Numbered from the stretch's first letter, positions 31,701-41,925 are shown. The stretch is DNA of 64,000 bases from Trichuris trichiura (GCA_037903355.1 JBAJFE010000033.1:62001-126000), one strand, 5' to 3'. Notes: a model not told the origin generated them from the letters alone. Numbers and translations are program-made.

Positions 31701-34216
31701 GAGCCTTGTTGAAAACCTTGGATGCAAACGAGCGCTCACAACCAGATCTGAACATTGATATGGACCCGCTGCCCGTTGAACGCACACTCGGTGTGTTATG
31801 GAACGCTGAAAATGACTCATTCCGTTTTCTTTTCCGTAAGTTACCTGCAGTGTCCTCTAAACGCGGAATGCTGCGTGCAGTGTCCAGCATTTTCGACCCT
31901 TTGGGATTCGTTTCGCCTATCGTTCTACAGGCGAGGTACATTCTCAGACAAACCTGGTTGCTCGGTGTCGACTGGGATGATACTCTGCCAGAATCAGTGA
32001 TGGCACAATGGAAAAAATGGAGTGAAGAGCTTCACTGCGTCGAATCACTAGCAGTGCCGCGCGCACTGACTTCGTTTGAATCCATCAAATCCATTGAGAT
32101 ACACTTGTTCTCGGACGCCTCTGAGTTAGGGTACGGCTGCGTCGCTTATCTTCGAAAATTATTGTCGAATGGAAACGTATCGATTTCGTTTATCTGCTCC
32201 AAGGCTAGAGTGGCCCCCTTGAAGTATTTGACAATCCCGAGGCTCGAGCTACAAGCGGCGTTAATATCATCTCGATTAGGCGCAGCTGTAAAACGAGGAC
32301 TGCGTATACACGTCTCTGAGACGTATCATTGGACAGACTCACTAACCGTACTCCATTGGTTAAATTCTACCGGAAGGCGCTACAACCAGTTCGTCTCCAA
32401 TCGAATCGCAGAGATCTTGGACAATTCGAATGCGTCACAATGGCATTACGTACCCACGCGAGAAAACCCAGCTGACGATTGCAGCAGGGGATTCTCTCCG
32501 TCGAAAATCGCGACCCATAAGCGATGGTTTGAAGGACCCGCCTTCTTACGCGAACCCAAGGCGCATTGGCCAAGGACATTCGAATATTCTCCTAATATCG
32601 CTGACGTTGAAGAACTTCAGACCAAATGGGCCGGCCACACACGCGTGACTCAAAGCCCGCTGGCCGAGTTGACGCACAAATTCCGGGAGCTCAAAAAAAT
32701 ACTTAACATCGTAGGCTACATCTTTCGCTTTGCGGACAATTGCCGTTCTCACCGAAGCGACAGAATGACAAGCCCCTTTACCGTCGCAGAGCTCGACCGT
32801 GCCTTGGCGGCGTGCTTGACCTCAGCCCAAAGGGAGTGCTACCCAGAGGAGATGTCTCGCCTGTCATCAGGGAAACCCTTGCTGGCTCGTTCAAAACTTC
32901 TACACCTCTCTCCCTTTATTGACAAGAAAGGCACGATGAGAGCCCAGGGCAGAATAGACCGAGCGGACCTGCCGTACAATGCCAGGCACCCGTTCATTCT
33001 CCCACGGAAACATCCCTTGACGGATATGATCATCGACGAAGCTCATCGCACGCTGCACCACGGTTCTGTTGAGCAGACGCTTTGCGAATTACGACAGCAA
33101 TACTGGATCCCAAGGTCCAGACAGGCAGTCAAGAAGGTAATATACAGGTGCCCCTACTGCAGAAAGTGGCACGGCAAGCCTCTGGTGCCCATGATGGCAC
33201 CACTACCAGCCGCGCGTCTGCAAGCGTTTCGACCACCGTTCACCTGCGTTGGAGTCGACTATTTCAGACCTATACTTGTCCTTGTGCGACGTTCACATGA
33301 AAAACGCTATGGTTGTATATTTACACGTTTGGCAACCAGAGCAGTCCACCTTGAAGTGTCCTTTTCGCTTGACACGGACTCGTTCTTAATGGCCTTTCGT
33401 CGTTTCATTAACCGACGCGGAACTCCAGCCGTCGTGTATTCAGATAATGGCACGAATCTCGTCGCGGCTGAGAGAGAACTGCGGACAACCTTGAAATCGT
33501 GGAACCAGACGAAAATTTCCGAAGCTCTTACGCAACGTCGCATCCGTTGGATCTTCTCGCCTCCCTTAGCGCCACATTTCGGTGGAGTATGGGAGCGGTT
33601 AGTGCGCTCGGCTAAACTAGCACTTCGCAAAACGCTGAACGGTCGCGCAGTAACCGACGAAGTTCTCAGTACAGTGTTCGTTGAGATTGAAGGGCTCCTC
33701 AACTCACGACCACTCACTCACATCAGCGTCGACCCCCGAGATCCGGAGCCGCTGACTCCCAATCATTTCCTCCTCGGACGGCCACACCCCCACGTTCCTC
33801 CAGATGTGATTACCGAGGAAGAAATTTCATCGAGACGAAGATGGCGCACTGCACAAGCCATTGTCGAAGCTTTCTGGAGACGCTGGCTAAAGGAATACGT
33901 CCCGTGCCTCATTGAACGTCGTAATTGGGTGCGCCCCACCCGAACCGTGAAAGTCGGCGACGTAGTCATCGTGGTCGACCCACAATGCCCACGCGGTCAT
34001 TGGCCGCTAGGCAGGGTGACCGAATGCAAGCCGGGAAGAGATGGCGTCGTCCGAGTCGCCAAAGTAAAAACGAAACACGGAAGTTATTTCCGGCCAGTCG
34101 CTAAATTATGCCTTCTCGACACACAGGAAACGGATGTTTCCGAGGAAACCCTCAGAAACATGGGCCGGCCATGTAACGGAAACGATGACGTTGCCGTTGC
34201 AGAAGGGACCACCTAA
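28772..34216 (+). CDS. BEL/Pao Gag-Pol polyprotein
   Basis: 1814 codons without interruption. Order: Gag (DUF1759-like, IEPFDGDPRKWDQF, about residue 185), zinc knuckles CPICESGHKLSDC (about 393) and CFACFEQNHQAHNC (about 427), aspartic protease LLDAGSEATLI (about 515), RT RVVFDASARTDG (about 815) with FYVDNYLDSY (about 935), RNase H HLFSDASELGYGC (about 1110), integrase HHCC finger (about 1420-1465), core VGVDYF (about 1493), YSDNGTNL (about 1555) and HFGGVWERLV (about 1602), then DUF5641. The RT has Asn where the second catalytic Asp (YVDD) is usual. The stop lies 45 bp inside the 3' LTR. Confidence 0.95.
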   Translation: MQSDKVSEENAITLRSGRLMRSRPRLNGHRRPPPRRGVRTVSHESNKATATEIAVAATASVATQMAGMFESFLTQLRTDLQEFKLSGRPGLSSLDSLNNGDALAGREVERAEGPDAPKPKSTLHGHETSDIISPGIKPESPQAQSTAPIRADEWIDNVTSSSEQGTSNTGHCHAGLLNQLPHGITIEPFDGDPRKWDQFIGSFKALVHDVVSSDAQRIAILKQLLTPRLRASVAPPLYGPNLYAQALKDLRRLFGDPNLVIDAYIRTLLEMAPMKPGSSSDIDRFFYEVHGAVNTLRMYGAKAELSSRTTMQAVVSKLNKKLQCMWARRSYELRPRPVNLCDLDEWLEEIVTIQSGLPSDMQQRSERQIKKGKSNEPRRCLNTLVMDRASEQCPICESGHKLSDCPVFSSSTPNQRAEVLKQHGRCFACFEQNHQAHNCRQRQHCNVDGCRSKHHPLLHGATRVFPAPNPRNSPPAQSTVHVGNNFVTPIPAAVLLSVVRAKIVTTDNSPLEVNVLLDAGSEATLIREDVANRIGLKGPVQDIRLSTFHGADPLIRCNRVCFTLQSPDGHHKFEIDSALTVPTLNVSRRRVDFKRLKSLWPHLRGIQIAASQPDDIAVLVGMDVVGAHEQYRMLKPPKGIDGPHAVLTPFGWCIVGRVLGSDRQPAQLPTSRQVCRITVNTQEEDLGSILKHQWSIESLGIRNIDKEILSADDERAMEILRSSTRIVNGRYECPMLWKTTIRHVPDALPTAEARFASIERRFRRDTEYARRYAAVVDEYLQAGHARPAPVKGRDRVTWFLPHHAVESPNKEGKLRVVFDASARTDGISLNDMLLTGPNLLTDLFGLLVRFREYPVAVSADIAKMFHQVLVSERDRSMLRFLWRTPNSNEPLKHLQMNVHIFGAVCSPTVCTYALRRNSEDHRGQFPNVWRKVWDNFYVDNYLDSYTSINEATSSCHALKTLLRQGGFHLTKWMSSSRALLKTLDANERSQPDLNIDMDPLPVERTLGVLWNAENDSFRFLFRKLPAVSSKRGMLRAVSSIFDPLGFVSPIVLQARYILRQTWLLGVDWDDTLPESVMAQWKKWSEELHCVESLAVPRALTSFESIKSIEIHLFSDASELGYGCVAYLRKLLSNGNVSISFICSKARVAPLKYLTIPRLELQAALISSRLGAAVKRGLRIHVSETYHWTDSLTVLHWLNSTGRRYNQFVSNRIAEILDNSNASQWHYVPTRENPADDCSRGFSPSKIATHKRWFEGPAFLREPKAHWPRTFEYSPNIADVEELQTKWAGHTRVTQSPLAELTHKFRELKKILNIVGYIFRFADNCRSHRSDRMTSPFTVAELDRALAACLTSAQRECYPEEMSRLSSGKPLLARSKLLHLSPFIDKKGTMRAQGRIDRADLPYNARHPFILPRKHPLTDMIIDEAHRTLHHGSVEQTLCELRQQYWIPRSRQAVKKVIYRCPYCRKWHGKPLVPMMAPLPAARLQAFRPPFTCVGVDYFRPILVLVRRSHEKRYGCIFTRLATRAVHLEVSFSLDTDSFLMAFRRFINRRGTPAVVYSDNGTNLVAAERELRTTLKSWNQTKISEALTQRRIRWIFSPPLAPHFGGVWERLVRSAKLALRKTLNGRAVTDEVLSTVFVEIEGLLNSRPLTHISVDPRDPEPLTPNHFLLGRPHPHVPPDVITEEEISSRRRWRTAQAIVEAFWRRWLKEYVPCLIERRNWVRPTRTVKVGDVVIVVDPQCPRGHWPLGRVTECKPGRDGVVRVAKVKTKHGSYFRPVAKLCLLDTQETDVSEETLRNMGRPCNGNDDVAVAEGTT

Positions 34217-34543
34217 GGAGAGAACCCAACGGCCCGTAACGAAAGTGATCAATCATCCCTGTGCGAGCCCTTCCGGCACCTTCGCTGTGAGTGACAGACG
34301 TCGTCACCTGTCACTCAGCCATTTATCACCATGGGATCAAAGGCAACGCTAGGTGCCTCGTACAGGGAGATCGGGGTCAGTTTCGCTTTCGTTTCGCTCT
34401 CGTGCGGCAGTTCGTCCCTCTGCTCGCAACTTTCGTTCGTCTTCGTCTGTTTTCTTGCTGAGTAAAATTTCGTTCTCTCCGGTGTGTTGTACGTATCAGC
34501 AACCGTCGAGGTTAAGTCACGTTCTGGTCCTCTGTTCGTTACA
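34172..34543 (+). repeat. BEL 3' LTR
   Basis: 372-bp partner of 28329-28700, followed directly by the duplicated ACTTC. The last codons and stop of gag-pol overlap its first 45 bp. Confidence 0.96.
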
Positions 34544-34548
34544 ACTTC

Positions 34549-35609
34549 CGTTACCTGATAAAAGTGATCACACGGATACTCCAGGAGAAAAGTTTGTGGA
34601 CCCATTTCTATTTGCAGATGCGCTCATGATGGGTACAGAAGATGACGAAACGGATGAGGTAAATATGCTTGATGCAAAAACAGTGGCAGGACTGACACGT
34701 AAGGACCGGGTCCTCTCTCGAGTGCAGCACTGGGGTTTGCATGGCTGGCCCTCCGGTCCTCAGGGTGACGAATTTACCCAGTACACTAGGCACCGGAACG
34801 AGCTGTCGGCGGTGCGCGGCTGTTTGCTTTGGGGCTCAAGAGTTATCAGCCCTAAGCAACTGCAGAACCGCCTCCTGAAAGTGTTACATCAGGCACACCC
34901 CGGCACGGTGCGCATGAAAGCTTTGGCGCGTAGCTACGTGTGGTGGCCCGGAATAAATGAAGAAATCGAATCTTGGGTAGCTAACTGCTCCAGGTGCCAG
35001 CAGCACAGGAACGACCCACCCAAAGCACCACCGCTAGCCTGGAACTGGACACCCCAACCTTGGTCGCGCACTCACGTAGATTTTGCAGGGCCGTTCCAAG
35101 GGAAAACGTACCTCCTCGTCGTGGACTCACATTATAAACGGTTAGAAGTAGAGCAAGTAACGTCCATGGACTCTAGAGAGGCGATCTACCAGCTGGCAAG
35201 GATATATGCAGTTCACGGACTCCCTGACGTGCTGGTTTCTGACAATGGCCCTGCTTTTGACTCAGCCGCATTCTGCCAGTTCTGCTTGGCAAACCGAATG
35301 AAGTTCCTCAGGATAGCACCTTATCATCCGGCATCCAACGGCCAAGTAGAACGAGTAGTACACACTACAAAACAAGCCCTGCGCATGATGACCCAAGACA
35401 AGTGGAAAATCAAGCTTAGCCGATTCCTGCTAAACTACCGACTAACGCCCCATTCGACTAGCGGCCTCTCTCCGACAGAAATCTTACTTCGGCGACGCCC
35501 TCGGTCACTGCTGGACAGACTCCACCCGGATTCCTTAGCGTCCACGGAGAAAGTACAGCAGGAAGAAGACAAAAACCTGCAAGCAGAGGCCCAGGTACTC
35601 CGGACATAA
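34549..35609 (+). pseudogene. Gypsy2 integrase
   Basis: It resumes Gypsy2 after the BEL duplication. The integrase finger is H..H...C..C (HQAHPGTVRMKALARSYVWW, then CSRCQQH), and the core is HVDFAGPF, LVSDNGPAF and NGQVERVVH, so the DDE triad is present. It ends at AQVLRT stop (35609), where sequence from a different Gypsy lineage begins. The upstream part of the ORF is BEL LTR translated by chance. Without the upstream pol it cannot act. Confidence 0.9.
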
Positions 35610-35620
35610 TTTTTCCACGT

Positions 35621-37024
35621 ATGCTCCGATGGTCCATAATGCTGAACGCCTATACTTTCAAGCTGGTTCACAAGCCAGGAGCACAGCTAGGAAAAGCTGA
35701 TGCTCTAAGCCGTTTGTCTCACAATGCGTCGCAGGAATACATTCCAAATCCGCCAGAAGTCTTGTTCATCGAAGAACTACCCTCACCTCCGCTGACAGCA
35801 AACGATGTTGCTCAGCTTACTATGCGCGATCCACAGCTCAGTCGTGTTCTAAACTGGGTGTGGAAGGGATGGCCTCCAAAATCAGAAACCGGTTTCCAGG
35901 CATACTTCACAAAACGCAACGAACTGACGGTTCACAAGAAATGCTTGCTATGGGGAAACCGAGTGGTCATACCCAAAACGGGACAACAGCGAGTCCTCAA
36001 CGAGCTGCATTTATCTCATCCTGGAATCGTAAGGATGAAAGCTCTAGCACGCTCTTACGTTTGGTGGCCGAATATCGATTCCGATATTGAAGATTTTGTC
36101 TCAAACTGTGTTGTCTGCCAAACACATCAGCACTCGCCTCCTAAGGCACCTGTACACCCATGGGAGATACCGCAAAATCCTTGGTCACGTCTCCATATAG
36201 ATTTCGCTGGTCCATTCCAAGAAGAACAATTTCTCATAATTGTCGACGCCTACTCGAAATGGCTTGAGGTAAGGCGGATGAGAACAACTACTGCTGCGAG
36301 TACTATTAGGGTACTTCGCGAATTGTTCGCTACACATGGACTCCCTGACTCCATTGTTTCCGACAACGGACCACAATTCACATCAGAAGAATTTCAAACA
36401 TTTTGTCGAGATAACTTCATACGGTCCATAAGGGTGTCTCCGCACCACGCCTCAAGTAACGGTCAGGCTGAGAGGATGGTACAGACAACGAAGGATTCCC
36501 TTAGGAAAATGATACACGGAAGCTGGGACAAACGTTTAGCACGTTTTCTGCTCACTTCTCACATTACGCCATCCACGGTAACCGGCATGAGCCCGGCAGA
36601 GCTACTCACGGGCAGGAAATTAAAAACCTGCTTGGATCATCTGCATCCTGACTACGTTCAGGATAGACAGTTAAGCCAGGATGCACAGTCGGCAGCCTCT
36701 AAGAAAGAACGGAAGTTCGAACCGAACGAAGCGGTTTACATTCGAACACACGAAGCTGGACCTCCATGGGTACCAGCAATCATTTCGAAACCTACGGGAC
36801 CAGTGTCATATGAAGCTACGACACAGGATGGGAAGCCCGTAAAAAGGCACGCAGACCTCATCCAGAAACGAAGTCCCGAAAATTCGCCAAATGGAAATGT
36901 GGCTAGTCCACCACCTCCTGTTCAGGCGGAAAAGACCACAACTCCACAACCGGATCCTCCTGTCCCCTCACGCCCCAAGCGCGTACGAAACCGTCCTGCC
37001 TACTTGAAGGACTACGTGTGCTAA
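35621..37024 (+). CDS. Gypsy5 RNase H tail and integrase
   Basis: 467 open codons. The RNase H end KPGAQLGKADALSRL is followed by the integrase finger (HLSHPGIVRMKALARSYVWW, CVVCQTH) and core HIDFAGPF, VDAYSKWLEV, VSDNGPQF and NGQAERMVQ, all catalytic acids present. The C-terminus is a proline-rich tail with SRPKRVRNRPAYLKDYV, typical of Gypsy integrases. It has no upstream gag or RT, so it is a truncated element; the open frame shows the truncation or insertion is not very old. Confidence 0.88.
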   Translation: MLRWSIMLNAYTFKLVHKPGAQLGKADALSRLSHNASQEYIPNPPEVLFIEELPSPPLTANDVAQLTMRDPQLSRVLNWVWKGWPPKSETGFQAYFTKRNELTVHKKCLLWGNRVVIPKTGQQRVLNELHLSHPGIVRMKALARSYVWWPNIDSDIEDFVSNCVVCQTHQHSPPKAPVHPWEIPQNPWSRLHIDFAGPFQEEQFLIIVDAYSKWLEVRRMRTTTAASTIRVLRELFATHGLPDSIVSDNGPQFTSEEFQTFCRDNFIRSIRVSPHHASSNGQAERMVQTTKDSLRKMIHGSWDKRLARFLLTSHITPSTVTGMSPAELLTGRKLKTCLDHLHPDYVQDRQLSQDAQSAASKKERKFEPNEAVYIRTHEAGPPWVPAIISKPTGPVSYEATTQDGKPVKRHADLIQKRSPENSPNGNVASPPPPVQAEKTTTPQPDPPVPSRPKRVRNRPAYLKDYVC

Positions 37025-37035
37025 GGTGGGAGGAG

Positions 37036-37235
37036 TGTTATGTCCTGAAAATCATTAGTTAAACCTGCCAGTTGGATGTTGCTGCTTACATACATATCAG
37101 CAGCCAGTTTTCTTCTGGAGGCTGGTTAACCGATCGTATGCTAGTTTGTCGCTGATTATTGGTTGTGGTACAAATAAACGTTTCTCGCGCTAGTTCTGCT
37201 CCGGCGGCTCTATAGCCCTACACGCGGACTTAACA
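37036..37235 (+). repeat. Gypsy5 3' LTR
   Basis: 200 bp starting TGTTATGTCC after a purine-rich tract and ending CTTAACA; it contains caaataaacg as a likely polyadenylation signal. There is no partner LTR in the window. Confidence 0.75.
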
Positions 37236-37287
37236 CTTACGTCCTCCTGTACGTAGATGATCTTCTCATAGCAGCATCCTGCTGATA

Positions 37288-38930
37288 TTGAATTCAGATT
37301 TTGCTGTCTACGAGGCTGGAGTGCACGAAGATGATCCAGTCAGCTATGCGGATGCAATTTGTCGTCCAGATGCTCATGACTGGCTAGCCATCGTCGATGG
37401 GGAAGTGGATTCTCATCACAAAAATCACTCCTGGAATGTCTGTAGTCTGCTGGAGAGAAAAAAGCGATCAAGAGTAAATGGGTCTTCCAGGTAAAGTACA
37501 AAATCAATGATAATATAGAAAAAACGAAAAGCACGTTTGGTAGTGAAAGTATATCCACAAAAACCTGGTATTGACTGTGAAGACACATTTTCACCCATGC
37601 TAGGCCGTAGGTCGCTTCGCTTGTTCCTTTCATTGGCAGTTCAAAACGATCTCGATGTCAACCAAATGGACGCTGTTACTGCATTCTTGAACCTGACGGT
37701 CAAAGAAGAAATCTGTTGTGTGTACGAGTGTACCTGCACACAGGACACCCGACTTGCTGTACTTCCCTTGTGATTCCGTTCAGATGATTAGTTCTCACTT
37801 AAGCTGGGTGAACTCTTATCCAGCGGACCTTACAAGATCTACATGGAGCTACCTGAAGGTGTTGTCAAGTACCAAAACCCAACGTACTGCCGTCTTAAGA
37901 AATCAACCTATGGCTTGAAGCAGTCAAGCTGAGCATGGTACGACATGCTAGACAACACGCTACAAAAGTTCGGCATGAAAAGGCTAAAAGGCAAGCCATG
38001 TGTCTACTATCAGCGCATAGTTGAAAAGATGTTGACTGCCGGTATATAAGTGGATGTTCTGTTGATTCTATCGAATGATCAACAGGCTACCACTGGTTTG
38101 AAGAAGGCATTGCACAAACAATTCGAAATGGAAGGCCTTGGTAAAGCACACTGGTGCCTTGGAGCTGTAAACAACCAAGACAAAAAAGTTGGAACCCTCT
38201 CGATTGATCAAACGCGATATATCCACCAAATTCTGGAGATTTGGTATGGTTGACTGCAGAGTAGCAAAAACGCCATTGGACTCGAATCAGCTACTGTCAG
38301 AAGAAATGAGCCTGAAAACAGAAGACGAACGTATGGAAATGAATAAAATTCCATATAGAGAAGCAGTTGTTAGCTTGCTATACTTAAGCCAGGCCGGCCG
38401 CCCTTACATATGCCACGCAGCGGAGCTTGTCAGCAGGTACAGCAACAACTCAGGCAAAGCCCATTGGATTGCCGTTAAGCGAATCATGAGTTATTCAAAA
38501 GGCACGAGAAACATGAAGCTGGTCTCCAGAAGGGGTGATTTGCTGACCGCGTATTGCGATGCAGACTGGGCAATCGAAAAAGACAATAGGAGCTCCCCAA
38601 CTGGTTTTGTCATGCCCTTCAAGATCGGTAGTATCGTGGAACTCCAAGAACCAACGCACTGTAGCACTGTCTACAGTCGAGGCAGAATACATGGCGTTGA
38701 GCCACGCCTCGCAAGAAATAACATGGTCCCATTCCCTATGCCCAGAGTTGTCGACATACCCAGAAATAGTCGTTTGTCGTGCTACAATTCTGCCGCGGGT
38801 AAATATTAGTCAAGGGCAGGAACCCTCATCAAGAACAACAGGTATTGATTAGGCATCATTTTGTTAAAGAATAGGTTCAAGCTACAGAACATGTGGGAAC
38901 AGAAAATAACGCTGCCGACATGTTGACAAA
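37288..38930 (+). pseudogene. Copia reverse transcriptase and RNase H, decayed
   Basis: Recognisable blocks in changing frames: DPVSYADAICRPDAHDWLAI (RT start), VVKVYPQKPGIDCEDTFSPM, NQMDAVTAFLN, CRLKKSTYGLKQ, a degenerate YVDD (VDVLLILSND near 38050), FEMEGLGKAHWCLGAV, and RNase H CDADWAIEKDNRSSPTGFV and TVALSTVEAEYMALSHASQE. At least three stops and several frameshifts interrupt it. Order and motifs are diagnostic of Ty1/Copia. Confidence 0.9.
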
Positions 38931-38999
38931 AGTCGTCACTGCAGCTCGATTGAGTGAGTGCACGGGTTTCGTCTGAATGACTTCAGGAAGTGGGGAGAT

Positions 39000-39122
39000 T
39001 GTAGGAGAATTCGCACAGTCATTCCCGTTCTCTTGCACATAAAATAGTTTCTTGCTGTATTCTACTTACTGCTACGTTGGACTATGCGTGTTTTATTATG
39101 TTAGTGCTTCGTTACTTTAAAT
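39000..39122 (+). repeat. Copia 3' LTR, first part
   Basis: Starts TGTAGGAGAATTCGC after the purine-rich tract; it is interrupted by hAT2 at the duplicated CTTTAAAT. The remainder is at 43275 to about 43312. The AAATAAA formed at the junction was probably the polyadenylation signal. Confidence 0.7.
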
Positions 39123-40163
39123 CAGTGATACTCAACGGGGTCCCCTAGGCATACATGAGGGTCCTAGGGGATTCGAAGGGGGTACTGAATGCTAAGGGGG
39201 CCCTTGGGGGTCTCCGGTTGTGCCTATACATCTTTTGTCTAACGTAACTTTTTTCGTGAAAACAGAGAGTAAGCAATTTCTCGCTATCACGGAGCATGGA
39301 GAAAGGAACTTGCCATTAGCGTAGCGTGGCGCTCCTAAATCAATAGAACCCTGCTGCGTTCAAGCTCAGTCACTGACAATTCGCAGAAGCTTGCTGGATA
39401 CTGAATGAGGCTGCGCAATTCCTCCCTTTGGCGACGACTTGAAGTCATTCGGAAGAACTGTACGGTTGTTGCATTCAGTCGCCGGTGGGACGCTTACGTC
39501 ATGTCCTCAAGGGACGCAGTGAACAGAGAAGCGTGAAGGTCACAAGGAATTCTTTCTGTGACTCCAGGCAACGTGGTTCTTTCTTTTCTCTTGCGCAGTT
39601 CCTGTCACAGCTCGCGGAGTTTTACGTCTTCACTGTCGATACATTGTTCCAAGTCAGCTGGTTCAAAAATTCAGCATTTAGTGGTCACAAGTTTTCGTGA
39701 ACCTCATCAAAGGTCAAATCTTTACGGGAAAGAGATAAAGGTAACTGTTTCGTAATTTCCGTTTTATCTTTCATTTCATCAGTAATTTATTACCGTCTGT
39801 AGATTAGAATGGGTTCTAATAGGTTTTAAGGAAGTTTATGAGGTGTATGAGCCATATCTTATTTGACTTAAAAGTTGGAAAAAAGGAAAGAGAAAGGAAA
39901 GACAGGGAGAGACTAAAGAGCCGTGTATACAACAGCTTGGCGCTAAGCCTAGGGTACTTGCATTGGCTATTGGCTATTGAGCACACAGCTTCGTTCTCAG
40001 ACTCAACAAGAAAACAGATTCTGAGAATGAGGACGCAGACCTTCCAAATTCAGCAAGAAATAGAAACCATCGCAGATCCGGTTCCCGTCACATACTAAGG
40101 CAGGACGCATATAAGCCTTTATAATTTATCTCATTGAGCTTTTAGTTTTCCAGAGCCAGCAAA

Positions 40164-41925
40164 ATGTTTTGTATCTCTGAAGATGTTAATGACAAGCGTG
40201 ATTATCCTAGATGGCCGCACCGAAAAAAATGTAAACAATATAGCGCTGAGTATCTGAAATATGGATTCATGCAACCACCTTCAAACCTTCAGCAACCGCT
40301 CTGCCTCATCTGTGAGATGACTTTTACGAACGAAGCCGTAGAAACGTCAAAATTAACAGAACATTTAAACAGAATGCATGGCGACCAAGCCGGCAAAGGT
40401 CTTTCATATTTTCAATCTCTACGGGACAGCTTTAAAAAACGGCTGAGATTATCAAGCATTTTTTCGTCTGCATCGAGTCAAAGTAGCGATGGTTTGCGCT
40501 TCCTATAACCTCTCTTTCATGATTGCAAATCTGGGAAACCGCAAACCGTTGGTGAACAGCTGTTACTTCTCTCCGTGATTGAGGTGCAACGTACTATGCT
40601 GCACTTGCTAGCGACAAACATAACCAAGAAAATCTCATTGAGCAATAATACGGTGCAACGACGAATTGATGAAATGGGTGCTGACGTAGAGAGCACGCTG
40701 TGTGAATTTTTGAAAACGGCGCAATTTTCACTACAGCTGGACGAGTCCGTTGCTGCAGAATGAGGCATTGTTGCTTGCGTACGTACGGTTTACAAAAGGG
40801 GAAAGCTAGAGCAGGAACTACTGTTTGCCAGAGAAATGAAGGGAGAATCTATATTTTCCACTGTACAGGGTTTCTTTCAAGAGAAAAAAAATTTCGCTAA
40901 CAAACATAATGTCAGTTGCGACGGATGGTGATCTTTCAATGGTAGGATGCCATCAGGGTTTTATATCTTACCTGAAACGCTCGGTTCCAAACGTTTTGGC
41001 AGTGCATTGCGTAATACACTGACAACACCTGGTTGCAAAGCGGCTAAGTGCTCGTCTATATCGATCATTGCAATACGTTATGCTAGCGATTAACAAAATT
41101 AGGAAAAAACGATTAAAAGACAGACTATTCAGCCAGTTATGTGACGAAAATGATGAAGAGTTCACCCGCTTGCTCTTCCACACAGAAGTTAAATGGTTAT
41201 CAAGAGGCGTATGCCTGAACCGCTTTTACCAGCTTTTTCAACGGTTTTGCATTTCTTTGAAGGCGATGATATCGAGCTTGAGAACAACTTGACGAAGCAG
41301 AAGGGCGACGTCGTTTATCTTTCAGACTTTTATTTTAAATTCAACCAAACGAATCTGCAGCTGCAAGGAGTTGATCAGAAACTGATTATGACGAAGAATG
41401 TTCTTTCAACCTTTGTCTCCAAACTCTTGCTTTTCAAGCTCAACTTGACCCGTGGAGAGTTTTATCAGGCCCCTAATCTTGGCGAGCTGATGAAGACATG
41501 CAGCATTCCTGCCGAGGATGTCTACGTTTACTGTGAGCATTTGAGTATGCTGCACAAAGAAATGCATGAAAGATACGAGGACATCTTGACAATGAGAATA
41601 CCAGCATGGATTTTGGATTCATATTCAAACATTAACGAAATAGAAACATTTTTGCAAGAAGAGCTAATTAATTGCAAGCCAATGAAGAACTGAAGCCTAG
41701 GTTTAAGAGTGGCTACAGTCATTTCTGGTTGCAGCATCAAATTGCGACACTTTACCCTGCATTATGGAAGGTCGTTAAAAAGTTCCTCGTTCCGTTTCCT
41801 TCCTTTTATTTGGTTGAACGTAAGTTCAGTGCCGCAACAGATATTTTGGTTAAAAAACAGGCTACAAATAGTACAGCGTGAAGACTTAAGATTGCTGATT
41901 GAATATTGAACATGACGTGAAAAAT
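40164..41925 (+). pseudogene. hAT transposase, BED zinc-finger type (hAT2)
   Basis: Homologous along its length to the copy at 6800-8582. Blocks: AEYLKYGFMQPPSN, BED finger CLIC...H..MH, SLSNNTVQRRIDEMGAD, LQLDES, a degenerate VATDGD (second Asp), NDEEFTRLLFHTEVKWLSRG, SIPAEDVYVYCEHLSMLHKE and the hAT C-terminal FPSFYLVERKFSAATDILVK. Frame changes near 40505, 40740, 40900-41060, 41210 and 41690, and a stop in the C-terminal block, make it a pseudogene. Confidence 0.9.

Larger units (their letters stand above)
28329..34543 (+). mobile_element. BEL/Pao retrotransposon, apparently young and complete
   Basis: 6215 bp with 372-bp LTRs (one difference seen) and a 5-bp target duplication, ACTTC (28324-28328 and 34544-34548). 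A single uninterrupted gag-pol ORF fills the interior. It is inserted at the RNase H/integrase border of Gypsy2. This is the youngest and best preserved element of the window. It is still old enough to carry one LTR substitution, or the difference is an assembly error. Confidence 0.96.
23750..35609 (+). mobile_element. Ty3/Gypsy retrotransposon (Gypsy2), split by three insertions
   Basis: The coding pieces 24027-25923, 26456-26616, 27682-28328 and 34549-35609 read as one gag-protease-RT-RNase H-integrase polyprotein. They are interrupted by an LTR-like insert, a Merlin derivative (8-bp duplication) and a BEL element (5-bp duplication). The 5' LTR is present. No 3' LTR was found: the sequence runs into a different Gypsy fragment at about 35610. 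The element appears to sit in a Tigger C-terminal remnant. Confidence 0.88.
35610..37235 (+). mobile_element. 3' half of another Gypsy element (Gypsy5)
   Basis: It starts abruptly with the end of RNase H (MLRWSIMLNAY... KADALSRLS), continues with a complete integrase, a purine-rich tract (aaggtgggaggag, 37023-37035) and a 200-bp 3' LTR. The 5' half is missing. About 12 bp separate it from the Gypsy2 stop, so the two were probably joined by a deletion between related elements. Confidence 0.85.
37236..39122 (+). mobile_element. Ty1/Copia retrotransposon remnant
   Basis: Copia RT and RNase H coding remains (37288-38930), a purine-rich tract (aggaagtggggaga) and the start of the 3' LTR at 39000 (TGTAGGAGAATTC). 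The LTR continues after the hAT2 insertion at 43275 to about 43312. The first 40 bp encode an extra, out-of-order RT motif, YVLLYVDDLLIAAS, just after Gypsy5. So either a second Copia piece or a rearrangement is present. Confidence 0.8.
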
